Positions 41,831 to 53,345 of a DNA stretch of 64,000 nt are shown here, one piece after another. This DNA comes from Prorocentrum cordatum (Eukaryota; Sar; Dinophyceae; Prorocentrales; Prorocentraceae): NCBI GenBank assembly GCA_963575745.1, contig CAUYUJ010001736.1:70167-134166 (forward strand), written 5' to 3'. Within the stretch, counting starts at the first letter, position 1, and the number at the start of each line of letters is the position of its first letter. The notes beneath the pieces are model-generated. The model worked only from the letters and a program-made list of their open reading frames with translations, was not told the DNA's origin and did no database searches. The position numbers were made by a program, and so were the translations under genes.

Positions 41831-44262
41831 AAGTCTGGCTTTTATCCTGCTAAGTTCTGCCGAGCGGTGGTACGCATCGAGGAGCAGGGTATTCGCCAGC
41901 AAGGTGGGCAGCGCGCCTACCAGGTGGACTGCCAGTCGCACTCGTCGCCCTTCATCGTGACAGTGCCCAGGGAGCAGGCCGCCGCCTACGTGAACGACAC
42001 CGCGCCCCTGGGAGAAACGGGCGAGCCTGATGGGGGCCCAGACCCCATGGGCGGCGGAGACGACTTCGCCGACACTCACGACGTGCGGGCCGAAGATACT
42101 GTGGACGGCAGGATCGGGGTCGGCGCGATTACCTTCACAAAGAAAGCAGCAGCCTGCTGCAAGCCAGCCGAGCTGGCCATGCTCAAGAGACTCCATGTCA
42201 ACTTGGGCCATCCGTCTAATGAAGATTTGGGCCGCAGCTTGCGACTCAAAGGCGCTAAGTCGGCCACCGTCCAGGCCGTCAAGGGGCTGATCTGCGGGGT
42301 GTGCCGCTCGCAGCAGCGCCCGAGCGCGAGGAGACCAGCGCACCTCCACTTCGTGCAAGATTTTGGAGACGACGTCGGCTTCGACTGCTTCGAGCTCAAG
42401 GACGTCGACGGCAAGAGCTACTGGTACTTCAGTATCGTCGACCTGGCCACCACCTTCCACGTCGCGACGCTGATCGGTCGCCACACCAGCCAGGAGTTCG
42501 CCGCCGCGTTCGAGAGGTGCTGGGCCTCCTGGGCGGGCGTGCCGGACCGAGTCCATTTCGACATGGAGAAGGGGTTCGGCGGCGCCCTCAGCGAGCTGTT
42601 CCAGTCATTCAACACGGTGCAGCTGCCCATCGCCGGTCAGGCACATTGGCAGCTCGGTCGCGTGGAACGCCAGGGAGCTTGGCGGAAGGAGCTCGCGGCG
42701 AGGACGATCGAGCACTCGTCGATCAGGGGCGAGGACGAGATGCGGACGCTGGCCATCATGGTATCGGGCGCGAAGAACTCGCTGAGAAGGCGAGCAGGCT
42801 TCAGCCCCGCGCAGTGGGTGCTGGGACGCGACCCCAAGATGCCTGGATACCTAGTCGACGATACGGCCAACTACAGCGCCCACAGCCTCGCGGCCAAAGA
42901 CGAGAATATTCGCCGACGATATGCTATTCGGACGGCGGCGCGCGAGTCGTTCAGGATGCAGAACGACGACCAGCTCCGGCGAGCTATGTTGGTTCGCGCG
43001 CGCACGGTGGCGACGCCCTTGTCAGTGGGCGAGATGTGCTACGTCTTCCGCCAGGTCAAGAAGAAGGAGCAGCGGGAGCAGCACAACCGCAACGCCAAGA
43101 AGGGCATCTGGCGAGGGCCGTGCGTAGTCATCGGCCACCATGGCGAGAACACCTGGGTCTCGCTAGGAGGGCACACCATGCTGGTGGCCCCGGAGCACAT
43201 CAAGGCACTCGCTCCGGACGACGTCTGGTTCCCGAACGGCAGGGGCGAGATCGGTCAGGCCGTGGCCGAGCTCAACCGGGCTCGCGACTCGGTCGAACAG
43301 GAAGAGGCTCCGGTGGAGGACATCCGCCCGGCGCCTGGCGAGCCCGAGGTCAAGCCAGACGAGATGGAGCAGGCGTGGCGGGAATTTATCGACAACCCGG
43401 ACGACAGCGACCTCAGGCTGAATGTCTCCGAGGATCCGCCCCAGCAGGAGCAGATCCAGGTGCTGCCCGCCGACGTGCCGCAGCAAGCTGAAGAAGAGCG
43501 AACCTACGGCCCTGCCGAGTTCCGACGACGTCGAGCTACCTTCGACGGAGGGGACAGCGGCGACTTCGGCCCGGCCTTCAAGCGCCTCCAGACCGAGAGG
43601 GAGCACGCAGGCTCTGGCGCCCTGCCCGCATGGGCAACTTCGCGCGACCGCGCCCGATCAAGAGGCAGCAGCCGGACCCGAAGCAGAAGGAGCCCGCCAA
43701 CGTTCGAGGTCGGCTCCAAGACAAGTGCTGCAAACCTCCATCGTGACCGAGAGGATCAAGCGCAAGCAGGCCGACAAGGAGATCCACTGGAGGGCCATCA
43801 AGGACTCCGATCGGGAGCTCTTCAGGGAGGCGGCCGCAAAGCAGTGGAGCGAGTGGCAGAAGTATGGCTCTTGTCAGGTACTCTCCATCGAGGAGTCCGA
43901 GGCGATCAGGGGCATGGTCAAGCTCAGCCTCATCCTGCCCAGCCGGTTTGTGTACCGGGACAAGAACGCCCCGCTGCGGACCGACAAGCATCCACTGCCG
44001 GTCAAGGCGAAGGCCCGACTCTGTGTCGGGGGTCACATGGACCCGCGCCTCGCTCAGGGCGACCTGCGGACGGACGCGCCCACGGTCACCCGCATCTCGA
44101 CCATGCTGTTCTTCACCATCTGCCAGAGGTTCGACCTGGAGATCTACGCGGCGGACGTGGAGGCGGCTTTCATGCAAGGCGACGAGCAGCCCGACCAGCA
44201 GTTGTACATGGCGGCCATGTACAACTGCTTGGACGCAAGCGACGCAGCGCAGGATCACGCTT

Positions 44263-44583
44263 GGCATCAAGAAGGACTTGATCATCTCCCGCCCCTGGGA
44301 CGCGATCGCTCCCGCCACCACCCGGATCATTGACGGGTTGACCTGGCGCGACCTCTTCGTTGCTGAGCCGAAGGAGTTGCTAGACGAGCTTCGGTGGGCT
44401 TCTTCTCGGCCGTCCTCACTCTATAGGCATGCCGACGAGGGCCTCAGGGCGGCACTTGCCGCTGGCAGGCAGCACGGTGGCAGCGGTCTCAAGAAGATGC
44501 TGAAGTACGCCGATGCTGCCGCTGCCAACAAGGGCACTGCTCTTGTCGACGAGCTGGCGTCGTTGCACAGGAGGTCTGCATGA
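44263..44583 (+). pseudogene. Unrecognised C-terminal coding fragment fused to the copia break
   Basis: Open in a third frame: KKDLIISRPWDAIAPATTR, then TWRDLFVAEPKELLDELRWA, an Ala/Lys-rich helix (LKKMLKYADAAAANKG) and TGA at 44581. Composition and amphipathic helices look coding but no family is recognised. The start of this frame overlaps the end of the reverse transcriptase piece, so it marks a recombination or insertion joint. Confidence 0.4.
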
Positions 44584-44599
44584 ACAAAGGCCATCCTCT

Positions 44600-44748
44600 C
44601 CTCCTCTCCTCCGCTCGCCTCCTCCTCCTCCTCCTTCTCCTCCTTCCTCTTCCTCCTTCCTCCTGCCTCTCTCCATCCTCCCTCATCTTATCCCTTGCTC
44701 CAATTCATCCTGCCTCCTTCTCCTCCTCTCTTCCTTCTCCTCCTTGAG
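44600..44748. repeat. CTC/TCCTTC pyrimidine-rich tract
   Basis: Imperfect CTC/CTT array separating the copia remnant from the methyltransferase fragment. Confidence 0.9.
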
Positions 44749-44759
44749 GCCCTCAGCCT

Positions 44760-45135
44760 CTGGGAGCTGGTGAACCTGTATGGGCACATGGAGAAATACG
44801 GCGGAGATCAAACATATTTCCTGAACCAGAACTTTTTATGTGGCCACGCCATGGCACGACAAACGTTCTGCCGACGCTCATCAGGAACATGTCGATGTTG
44901 TTCTCGACCGTCCATGGCCGCTGGGTAACTCCCATGGAAACGTTGCTAGCGCAAGGGCTTCCAGTGATGGCGCCGTTCGGCGCGAAGGGTGACTCGTCAT
45001 TCACGCGCGACAGGAACGACTTCCACATCCCCGATCGCAAGCGCAGCGAGGTGTTGCACCAGTCTGGCAACGCGATGAACGTCCACATGATCGGCCTGGC
45101 CTTGCTGTACAATTACATGTTCATCACGGACTCCG
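44760..45135 (+). pseudogene. C5-cytosine DNA methyltransferase C-terminal fragment, frameshifted
   Basis: The first part reads WELVNLYGHMEKYGGDQTYF then LNQNFLCG. At about 44840-44860 the frame shifts to NVLPTLIRNMSMLFST, then HGRWVTPMETLLAQGLPV, a short insert, and SEVLHQSGNAMNVHMIGLAL. LPT.IRN and E.L..QG.P are typical of the region before motif IX, and GNAM.V..IG is the motif X signature, which closes the S-adenosylmethionine pocket in DNA methyltransferases. Motifs I-VIII are absent here. A (GA)n tract replaces the 3' end at 45181. The similar but N-terminal domain in the copia polyprotein 3 kb upstream may share an origin. Catalytically dead as it stands. Confidence 0.6.
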
Positions 45136-45179
45136 CCGTCGTCGGCGTCGTCGCCGCCGGCCCTGCCCGCCCCGCCCCT

Positions 45180-45410
<231 letters not shown>

Positions 45411-46491
45411 TGAGGGTGCCCGCCCTCCCGCAGGAGATCGAACCGGCCGGAGCGGGGGCGGCGGCGGCGGCCGCGCCTCCTGTTGCCGCGCAGCCAGCTC
45501 AGCTGGGCCCGAACGGCGTTGACGTTGACTCCGACGCGGACGACGCTTGCCGCCGCCGCCACAGGGCGGCGCGCTGTTGATTTCCCACGCGGAACGTGCG
45601 CAACGTTGCAACCAACTGAGACCAACTGATGTTTTGGTTCCGAGGTCCCTTGGGCCACCGTTCTGAAAACTTGTTCCACCCCATCGCCTCCTTCCCTGGG
45701 GGCCCTGTGAGGCCCCGCTTCCCCTCTTCCCTCGGACCCTCGGATATGCGACTTGCCCACGTTGCGTTGCCCTTGGAAGTGTTGTTTTCTATTTCGAGGC
45801 CTGATCGCGCTGACCATAGCCCGCTGTCTCAGGGGCTGGCTGCCGTCCGGGCGAAGCCGCCGCGTGAATGCGCAGCCGCAGCAGCAACCAGGGTCACCCC
45901 CAGGGTCCAGGAGGTGGAAACCATCGAACATAATCAGTTCTCACAAGTTGTCACGTGTCCCGCAGCTCAAGAATCTATCTCAGGAATCCCCTCCTTCCTC
46001 ATCCTCATCCTAAGTTCGCAGTGTAAGTTGAAAACATAGCATAGCACAGCAAGCTTAAGCATATCACGCATACCAACACATGCCGCTCGACGAAACACCG
46101 CGCCTCAAGAACGCAAGAACCGCCGCAATCTCTAGGACTTAGTGACTTAGTGTAGGAGGGCAGGGTGAAGGAGGAGGAGGGGGGGAGAGGAGTCCCGAGG
46201 GGAGGAGGGAGGACGAATGCAGAGGAGGAGGATGAGAAGGAGGAGGGATGAGAGGAGGAGAGGAGGAGAGGAGGGAGAGGAGGAGGAGCGGACTCGGAGG
46301 GGGACAGGCCCCTGCCAGTGCTGGCGTGCTGGCGCGCAGTCCTTGAGGCCCTGTGGCCACCATCCAACCCGAAGCATTTTGGCTGGAGTTTTCAGGCCCC
46401 TCCGGAGGGGGCGGCCGGGCGTCAGGCATTCTTATCTTTCTCTCTTTCTCAACTCAACCTCTCGGAGCCCCGATCCCCGAAGTCGAGCCAG
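45411..46491. other. Unassigned; purine-rich 46155-46300; possible trans-splice acceptor near 46480
   Basis: No protein recognised. Immediately before the next gene, TTATCTTTCTCTCTTTCTC leads to AACTCAACCTCTCGGAG, a polypyrimidine-AG acceptor of the kind used for leader addition. Confidence 0.45.
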
Positions 46492-48338
46492 ATGGCTCAG
46501 ATGGACGGCGGTTCCTTCGCGCCGTTGTTCGAAGATGACGACGCCGACGCCAACGCCGACGTTCAGATGATGGTCGGCCGGTTTGAGCCGTGCGAGAGCA
46601 TATCGGTGCGCTACCCGGGCTTGAAGGGGAACTTGCTGCAGCAGAGAGTCTCCGAGGACTATACCATCGCACCGCAGGGCGCCAAGCTGGCTTTCTTCAT
46701 CGGGCGCAACGCGTCCGACCAAGTCAAGGCGCTCGAGAGGCACAGGCTCAATGCGCGTGAGCACGCGACAACTCGTGAGACTTATGTGCGATCAATACTT
46801 GCGACTGGGGCAGTGGTTGGCGTCCGTGGGCAATGCTGGGCTGTGCCGAGCGGTGCCAATGATGGCAAGTATCTTCTCATGAGCTCGGCCGCGCTGGTGG
46901 AAGCCGTATACATCGCTTTCATGCGGGAACCGCGCAACAGGTATGTGCGGCGGTCTTTGCCGAACGGGGTCAGCTCCACCAGGAGGCGCCCGGCGACGTG
47001 CTGATATACCTGAAGGAGCTGAACAATGCCTTTCACCGCGGAGCTGGAACGTCTTTCCTCGAGACGATGGACCGCGTCGGCGACGCGGACAAGTCGTGGA
47101 AGATCTACGCCAGGGAGAAGCGCATCACGTCAAGAAGTTGCCCGTCCACGGGTCCTGATACATATTTGCAACAATACTGGAAGCACGTATCCAAACAGTT
47201 CCCAGGGGTGTGGAAGAACAACTTCAGCTTCACGAATTCGAAGGTAATCGTCAGTGGGCTGGATCGCTTCAAAATGGGGAAACAATTCCTGGAAGCCATG
47301 TGTTCGTGAGTGAACTTTTGCCACCCGAGCATGAACACTGAGAAGATTATGGCCCCCATTCGGGACGTGCTTGCAGAGATCACTAAGACTTTCAGTGAGA
47401 CTATCCCCGAGTTCCATTTGATTATCATCTTGACCGAGGCCTTCAAGTTTTGCGTGCCCAAGGTGCTGTCTTTCGAAGATCCAGGCGATGACCCCGCTTG
47501 GATCTGCGCCGACTCCGCTCAGACGGGCGACTTCATTATGAGACTTCAGCTTGACATGGGCGGTTCTGTGATGTTCAAGCCAAAGGCGAAGCCAAAGGGG
47601 AGGCCCAAGTCCAAGGCGAAGGCGAAGGCAAAGGCAAAGGCAAAGGCAGCTGCAAAGGCGGCAGCAAGGAAGGGGGCCGCCGGGGCCGCCGCCGACGAGG
47701 ATCTCGACGACGAGGATCAACCAGACATGGCGGTTGAGACCATCGGCACCAAGATTGACTTGGCGGCCGAGGCGTTTGCAGGCTCTGACGAGGAGGAAGG
47801 GGCGACTGGGGCAACTGGGTCGGCGGGGGCGCAGGTGAAGGCGCCACAAAGCCGCGAGAAGAAGTTCTTGGACGAGCTTTACAGCGCCGTTGTCGCAGTG
47901 GTTCGCAAGGTTCCCGACGAGAAGCTCAATGTGGAGACCCTCCGCGATTGCTACAGGAACGGCATGCACTTCGCGGCGAAGTCGAAAGTTATCAACGAGC
48001 AATTGTTTTCCGACTGCGAGACCTGGACTGCGCTGCGAAGCACGATCCGTAGAGTCATGAGGCGGCATCACGGTCACGTGCTTGACTTGCTCTCCCCAGT
48101 CGACATGGAGGAGGCGGGAGCATCGTCGCAGGGCAGCGGCAACAGCGGCGATGTTGACGTCGACATCGACCTGAAGGACCTGAACGTGCCTGATGGTAAG
48201 GACCTGCTCATCATGCACTACAGAGCCAAGTTCACGGAGTCCGTGTCAAAGGAGGAGGTCAAGGCGCGCGAGAGGGCAAGAGAGGGCACGCAAAGGGCCT
48301 TTTGGCAGTCTGGGGCCTCTGGGGTGGGGGTGGGGTAG
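46492..48338 (+). pseudogene. Unrecognised protein, 5' part (frameshift and internal stop)
   Basis: The ATG at 46492 starts MAQMDGGSFAPLFEDDDADA. About 148 codons are read before the frame changes near 46935: EAVYIAFMREPRNR is followed, in another frame, by AVFAERGQLHQEAPG and DVLIYLKELNNAFHRGAG. That frame meets TGA at 47307-47309 after LEAMCS, then continues from VNFCHPSMNTEK to TAG at 48336. Visible parts: acidic N terminus; a WKNNFSFTNSKVIVSGLDRF segment; a Lys/Ala repeat (KAKAKAKAKAAAK-type, about 47575-47670) resembling basic nucleic-acid-binding tails; an acidic stretch; and a helical C-terminal part (EKKFLDELYSAVVAVVRKV). No domain family recognised. It may be one gene with 48690-50224, the stretch between being an intron. 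Confidence 0.55.
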
Positions 48339-48690
48339 GTGGGGGGGGGGCCCTTGGACCCTTCGACTCTTGGAGCTCTTGGAGCAGTCTCGTGGCCATC
48401 CTTCTGAAGGTTTAGGAACATCTGAGAACCTTAGACCTGCTAAGACCACAAGACAGCTAGCGAGTGAGGAGGCGAGGAGAGGACAGGAGCACGAAGGAGA
48501 AGGAGGAAGAGGTGGAGGAGGATGAGGAGGAGAGGAGGAGGGAGGAGAGGAGGAGTAGTAGGAGGAGGAGAGGAGGAGGAGGAGGAGGAGGAGGAGGAGG
48601 AGGAGGAGAAGGGGAGGAGGAGGAGGAGGAGGAGGCTGAGGAGGAGAAGGAGGAGGAGAGGCTGAGTAGAGGAGGAAGTAAAGAGGGCAA
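48339..48690. repeat. TCTTGGAGC stretch and (GGA)n microsatellite between two coding blocks
   Basis: CCCTTGGACCCTTCGACTC-type low-complexity to 48400, then GGA/GAG array 48465-48680. GGGCCTTTTGG at 48295 and GGGCAAGGG near 48690 could be GC-AG-type intron borders, not provable here. Confidence 0.6.
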
Positions 48691-50224
48691 GGGTTTGCCG
48701 CTGCCTGCCGCCGAGGCAGCCGCGCGCAGCTTCGTGGACTCGTGCGACCTAGACCTGCCTGTGGATCTCCGGGACTACTTCGTTCAGTGGTCCCAGAGGG
48801 TGCTCAAGGTCATCAAGCCGAAGCTCGACGTCACGACCAAGCGCCTAGACATCTCTGCCCTGATTGAGTGCTGCGCGACCGCTTTCAAGAATGACGGTGG
48901 CGTCTTCCTGCATTTGGAGGGGCTGATGCAGCTCTGCGAATGCGCCAAGGAGGAGGAGGTGACCACGGTGACCACAGTGCCAGACTATGCGATGCCAGAA
49001 ATTTGGGGAAATGATCAGCGATACCTCGACGCCGTCAGTAACTTCCGTGCCACCATGATGATCGCTGGGCTACCCAAGTTCGCCTCCTTCGTGAGCCAGC
49101 ACGACTCTCACCTGCTGTCCAAGATGTCGGGCGATGCCAACCTTGCAGGGCTCATCAGCAACGTCGATGTGTGGCTGCATTGGTCGAGCGAGTCAGATTC
49201 GGCAAGCTGGTCGAGTTTCTGGCAGGCGCTCCTCCGCTGTCCCGACATCAAGAAGGCACAGCAGTTTGCAGATGAACGGGCCGAAAGGATGCTATCGGAG
49301 TTGGGTGCCAGGGCGACGCAGCTCCACGCCGAGGCCATTGCTGCAGCCAAGGAGAAGAAGCTAGCCGAGGTGAGAGCGGCAAAGGCCCAGGAGGAGACGA
49401 GCGTCGTCGCGGTGGGAGATGGCGACAAGTCGGAGCCATCTCAGAAGAGGCAGAAGACTGACCAGCACGTTTCCGTGGCATCTATCCACGCAGAGTTCGC
49501 CCAGGCTGTCCCCCAGCAGCTCCCGCAGGGCGAGGGCCCGCACTCGCAGTTCATGCCGACTTACATCATGCTAGCGCTGAGCAAAGCTGAGTCGAGCCTC
49601 ATGACTGCGGCGATCTGCAGCTCCTTTGCGGATCAAGCGTGGGGCTGCCTCTACACGGAGCACTCGAAGGTTGCCGCTGGGGATGCGCACTTGTTCGCGT
49701 CGCCGCCCAAGAAGACCATTCGCTTGACCTTCGCGGGGAAGTTGTCCCTCCTACCGGCGGTGGGATCCATCCATGTCGGCACTCTGTTCAACGTGAACAT
49801 GTACCTCCACCCTCCTGCCCTGAGAGTCCTCACAGGCACGTTCTTCGTGCCAGCGTGGCTGGTCAGGACTTGCAAACTCAATGGAGACGGCTTTCCCTTG
49901 GAGACACCGACTTGCAAGGTGCACGAGAAGAAGATCAGCGTCGAGTTCGAAGTTCCTGGGTTTCTGGGCGCTCCTGGGAAGTTGGTGAAGTTCGACATCA
50001 AGCACTTTTACGTCGTGCTGAAACCAGAGTTCGCCTCGGAGGTGGAGGCTGGCAGCGTGGAGATGATCCGCGCGCCCATGAAGGCTGAGTTGTGCGAGGT
50101 CTCGGATGCGCGGGCGAAGTCGCTCGTCGCGAAAGCCAGGGAGCGCAAGCCAGCGCCCAAGGCGAAGGCCTCCAAGCCGTCCCACACCGACGCGCAGCTA
50201 TCCTGCAAGCACCTCCTGTCGTGA
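48690..50224 (+). CDS. Unrecognised protein, 3' part (about 510 aa), intact frame
   Basis: From about 48690 the translation leaves the GGA-encoded Glu/Gly run and reads GLPLPAAEAAARSF, then a long soluble sequence to TGA at 50222. Visible: LRDYFVQWSQRVLKVIKPKL; a likely coiled coil of about 45 residues (ADERAERMLSELGARATQL onward, about 49258-49400); a short basic motif QKRQKTD (about 49445) that could be a nuclear-localisation signal; a beta-rich region with KKTIRLTFAGKLSLLPAVG and FKVHEKKISVEFEV-type strands; and a basic Lys/Ala/Pro C terminus. The frame is clean for 1.5 kb, unlike the 5' block, so constraint or recent origin is likely. The true start is unclear: an in-frame ATG at 48464 lies before the microsatellite, but an exon junction near 48690 is at least as likely. 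No function assigned. Confidence 0.6.
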
Positions 50225-51234
50225 GGTCGCGAGGCGGCTCGGCGCCGCCCTCTGCTAGCTAAATGAGGCAGGGGGAGAGGAGGAGGAGGAGGAGAGGAGG
50301 AGAGGAGGAGGAAGAAGGGTGGAAGGATGGAGGGAGGAGTGAGGAGGATGCCAGGACGCGGGCTCTGGCCTCTTGGAGCCCTGTACATGCTGAGCTCGAC
50401 TCGACTCGAACGCGCGGCGTCGGGGTAGCGCCGATTAGCGAGCGTGCGAACGAGCGTCCAGACATCTAGCGAGGCCGGGCTCTGAGAGGGGCTCTCCTCC
50501 TCCCTCCCTCCCTTTCTCGCTCATCTCTCTCTTCCGACTCTTCCGATGCCGTCGCCAGCCGTCGCCCGGGCCTAGTGGCGGCAACGCGGCGGCCGGCGGC
50601 CACCGCCGAAGCGGCCGAAGCGACAAGTCGCCAAGTTTGTTTTGCAGACAGTTTCGAGGTTTCCAGCGCGCGAGCCCTGAGCTTCAGCAGCAGCAACAGA
50701 GATAGCGTCAACGTGGGGTTTGCGACGCCGCTGCTAGGGAGCCGAGGATGAGGGGGGAGAGGAGGCGGAGGTGGAGGAGAGGATAACGAGGATGTCAAAT
50801 CAGCAGCAGCTCTGCAGCAGTGTCGATCGCTCATTTTCTGTATAGCTTAGGAGTTCGATCTGGGCGCATTCCAGGCACGTTTTGGCTCGGCGCGGCCGAC
50901 GCTCGAAAACAAACAATAAAACAATGACAACTGAACAACTGCCCAAATGCCCAAAGGCTCCAGGATGGCCCGCTCGACCCACGAAGGCTCAGAGACATAC
51001 GCTTGCCGCTTCGAGAAGTCTCTTCCTCCTCCTCCCTTCTCCTCCTCCTTCTCCTCCTCCTCCTGCTCCGCCTCTCCTCCTCCTCCTCTCCACCTCCCCC
51101 CTCCTCCTTCACTTCATCCTGACCCTGCTCTCCTCCTCCGAGGCTCATGAGGTCACGAGGGGCCCTGGAGGCTTCGACTTGCCCTCGAGCCCTCGAGTCG
51201 AGTGCCAACCAAGGGTTTGAGGATGGAGGAGGGA
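50225..51234. other. Unassigned; GGA at 50275-50340, CTC at 51015-51130
   Basis: Short microsatellites with GC-rich flanks; no gene recognised. Confidence 0.4.
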
Positions 51235-51490
51235 GGAGAGGAGGAGGCGGAGGAGGAGGAGGAGGAGGAGGGGGAGGAGGAGGGGGAGGAGGATAACTGA
51301 GAAGGATGAGAGGAGGAGTATGGAGGAGGAGGAGGGAGGGAGGGGAGGGGAGGGGAGGGGAGGAGGAGGAGGAGGAGGAGGAGGAGGAGGAGGAGGAGGA
51401 GGAGGGGGAGGAGGAGGAGGAGGAGGAGGAGGAGGAGGAGGAGGAGGAGGAGGAGGAAGAGGAGGAGGAGGAGGAGGAGGAGGAGGAGTC
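51235..51490. repeat. (GGA)n microsatellite
   Basis: GGA with GGAGG variants, followed by GTC-rich triplets to about 51600. Confidence 0.97.
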
Positions 51491-51819
51491 GTAGGTCGTG
51501 TCGTTGTCAGTGTCGCAGTCGTCAATTCGTCAGTGTCGTCAGTCGTCGTCTCGTCGTCGTCGCTGTCGTTAACCTTCGTCGTCGTCTTCGTCGGCGTTCG
51601 GCCCAGATCGCCAGCGACGCCGCGGGAGGGGCCGGTCGCTTCCCCTGTTCCTCTGATAGGCCAGATGACGTTCTGCGCTGGAGCTCGGACCTGCGGGTTC
51701 GAGCCGTGAGTAAGCTCGCGCTCTCTGTTCACATGGGCTTTCTTGTTGGGGGGGGCAATGTGTGCGATTTGTGAAATGCGACGACGGTGATGAAATCCAA
51801 CGCGATTCCAGAAATTCTG

Positions 51820-51975
51820 GATCTGAATTATTGAAATAGCAGGGTAATTCATGATATTGAAGTGAAATACGAGCTTTGAATTATTGCAATTCAGAAAGCT
51901 TAAGGCTGTGAGTTCTTGAAATTCAGAAGGATTCAAGCTGAGAGTTATTGAAATTCAGAAGATCTAATTTCAATG
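51820..51975. repeat. GAGTTATTGAAATTCAGAAG-type short repeats
   Basis: AT-rich units of about 30 bp containing TTATTGAAAT and ATTCAGAA, five or so, diverged. Confidence 0.7.
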
Positions 51976-52789
51976 CTTTCAAAGCCGCTGCTCTTCACGG
52001 AACGCCCGCGAGGAGCGTGAAGAATGGTTTTGGAGAGAAAAGGTCGAACCACTGATTTCCTTACAACTTGCATCCCTAGCAGGGCCCCCCTTCTGGCAGC
52101 CTGCGCAGGCGCTTCGCCACTAGACGGCGGTGCTACCCACGCCTGCGGATCTCTTCGCTTCAGGGAACGGCATCGCAGTTGCGCCTTGGGCACATCCGCA
52201 TGGCTCCACCTGGCATTGGGAGGTGGTTTACTGAGGTCTGGGCGCCGTGTGGTTCAGCCTGCCACGCCTGTAGTTTTCGGTTTCCCTGTGAATCCAGCGC
52301 ATTTTGTTCAGTGCATGTGCAAATGCACGCTTGTTGTGCAATTAGCTTTGTGCCGCCGTCCCGGACATTGCCTGTTGCCGCCAGACCGTTGTCGAGCGGC
52401 CGCCGACCAAAAAACGTATCCCCACCAGGTTAGCCTGGCCTCCGAGGTGCCGTGTGAGGCTTCGGCCCACCGCTTTAGGTTAATTCGTCTTGGCGCGGCC
52501 CGCTCTGACTGGACTCGCCGCTGGCGCTCTCGCCTGCGGCCGCTGACGAAGTATCCCCACCAGCCCATCCAGAAACGATGTCCATGCCAGTTGAGGTGAT
52601 CAGGGAAGTGCGGCAGCAGAGAGGGGGACGGCCGAACCGTGCAAAAGGAGTGAGGAGGAGAAGGAGGGGGTGGATGGATGGATGAATGAGGGAGTGGGAA
52701 GAAGGAGGATGACTAGGAGGAGGAGGAGGAGGAACAGGAGGGAGGAACAAGAGGAGGCGGAGGGGAAACACAAGGGCCAAAGGTCTCTT
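51976..52789. other. Unassigned
   Basis: GTATCCCCACCAG occurs twice (52416, 52551). No tRNA fold closes and no gene is recognised. Confidence 0.4.
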
Positions 52790-53060
52790 GGATGCCTCTC
52801 GGAGCCTCTTGGAGTACCTCTTGGGCGATTCTTGGTGGCCTCTTGGAACGTCTCGGGGGTCTCTTGGTGATCCTGGGGGGCTTTTCGGGGTCTTGGGTGC
52901 TTCGGGGGGGGCCTCTTGGGGCCGCTGACGGTCTTCTTGGGGGCCTCCTGGGGGCGTCTTGGGGGCCTCGTGGGGCCATCTTGGGGCCATCTTGGGACCT
53001 CGTGGGGCCTCCTGGGCGCTTCTTGGGGCCATCTTGGAAGAGATCGGTCAACGAAAGGGG
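52790..53060. repeat. TCTTGGGGCC-type low-complexity repeat, block 4
   Basis: Units CCTCTTGGGG(G)CC and CCATCTTGGGG, phase drifting; Gly/Leu/Trp-rich in one plus frame. Confidence 0.85.
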
Positions 53061-53079
53061 GTCCCTCAATTAAGGTCCC

Positions 53080-53290
53080 CCCCCAGGAGGCCCAAATGGG
53101 GCCAAAACCCTCGCCGAGGCCGTTTTGGAGGCTTTAACTACCCGCGTCGCCCCCCGTTCAGGTCCAGGGGAGGGGGTTGGAGGAGGGGTAAACCCCTCCC
53201 CGAAGGGGAAGAGGGAGGGGTGGAAGAGGACACGGCCTAAACCACCGACGCCCAGAGGGCTGGTGGGATTATGCTATTCCGGAGACTTAA
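53080..53290. repeat. Dispersed repeat P, copy 1
   Basis: Shares ACCACC.(C/A)CGCCCAG.GGGCTGGTGGGATT at its right end with 59420-59455, and a CCCCTCCCCGAAGGGG-type hairpin. A short GA tract follows at 53322-53345. Confidence 0.6.
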
Positions 53291-53345
53291 TGGCAGTACT
53301 ATGCTTCAACATTGTCGGGATGAGAGAGAGAGAGAGAGAGAGAGA

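Larger units (their letters stand above)
37883..44262 (+). pseudogene. Ty1/copia gag-pol, decayed and 3'-truncated
   Basis: The ATG at 37883 sits in a strong context (GCCACCATGG). Order: Gag; in-frame TAG at 38012-38014; zinc knuckle C-x2-C-x4-H-x6-C at 38810-38857; protease with Asp-Thr-Ala at 39212; FGKY-type domain at about 40588-40740; methyltransferase-like domain at about 41250-41830; HHCC (His 42194, 42209; Cys 42293, 42302); integrase with Asp 42383, Asp 42560 and Glu 42665, the last two 35 codons apart as in DD35E enzymes; reverse transcriptase from about 43740 with its first catalytic Asp at 44154 (ADVEAAFMQGD). Integrase before reverse transcriptase defines Ty1/copia. Breaks: the frame changes near 40250-40265 and returns by about 41000 after a TGA at 40866, then changes again near 43720-43740. 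Sequence after LYMAAMYN at about 44225 is not reverse transcriptase: the YVDD region, RNase H and 3' LTR are absent. Not functional. Confidence 0.92.

Noticed and set aside
52040-52130. tRNA-like sequence on the minus strand (GTCTAGTGGCGAAG and GGTTCGACC)
   Set aside because: The T-stem does not pair and the box spacing is too long for a standard tRNA. At most a very old tRNA-derived repeat.
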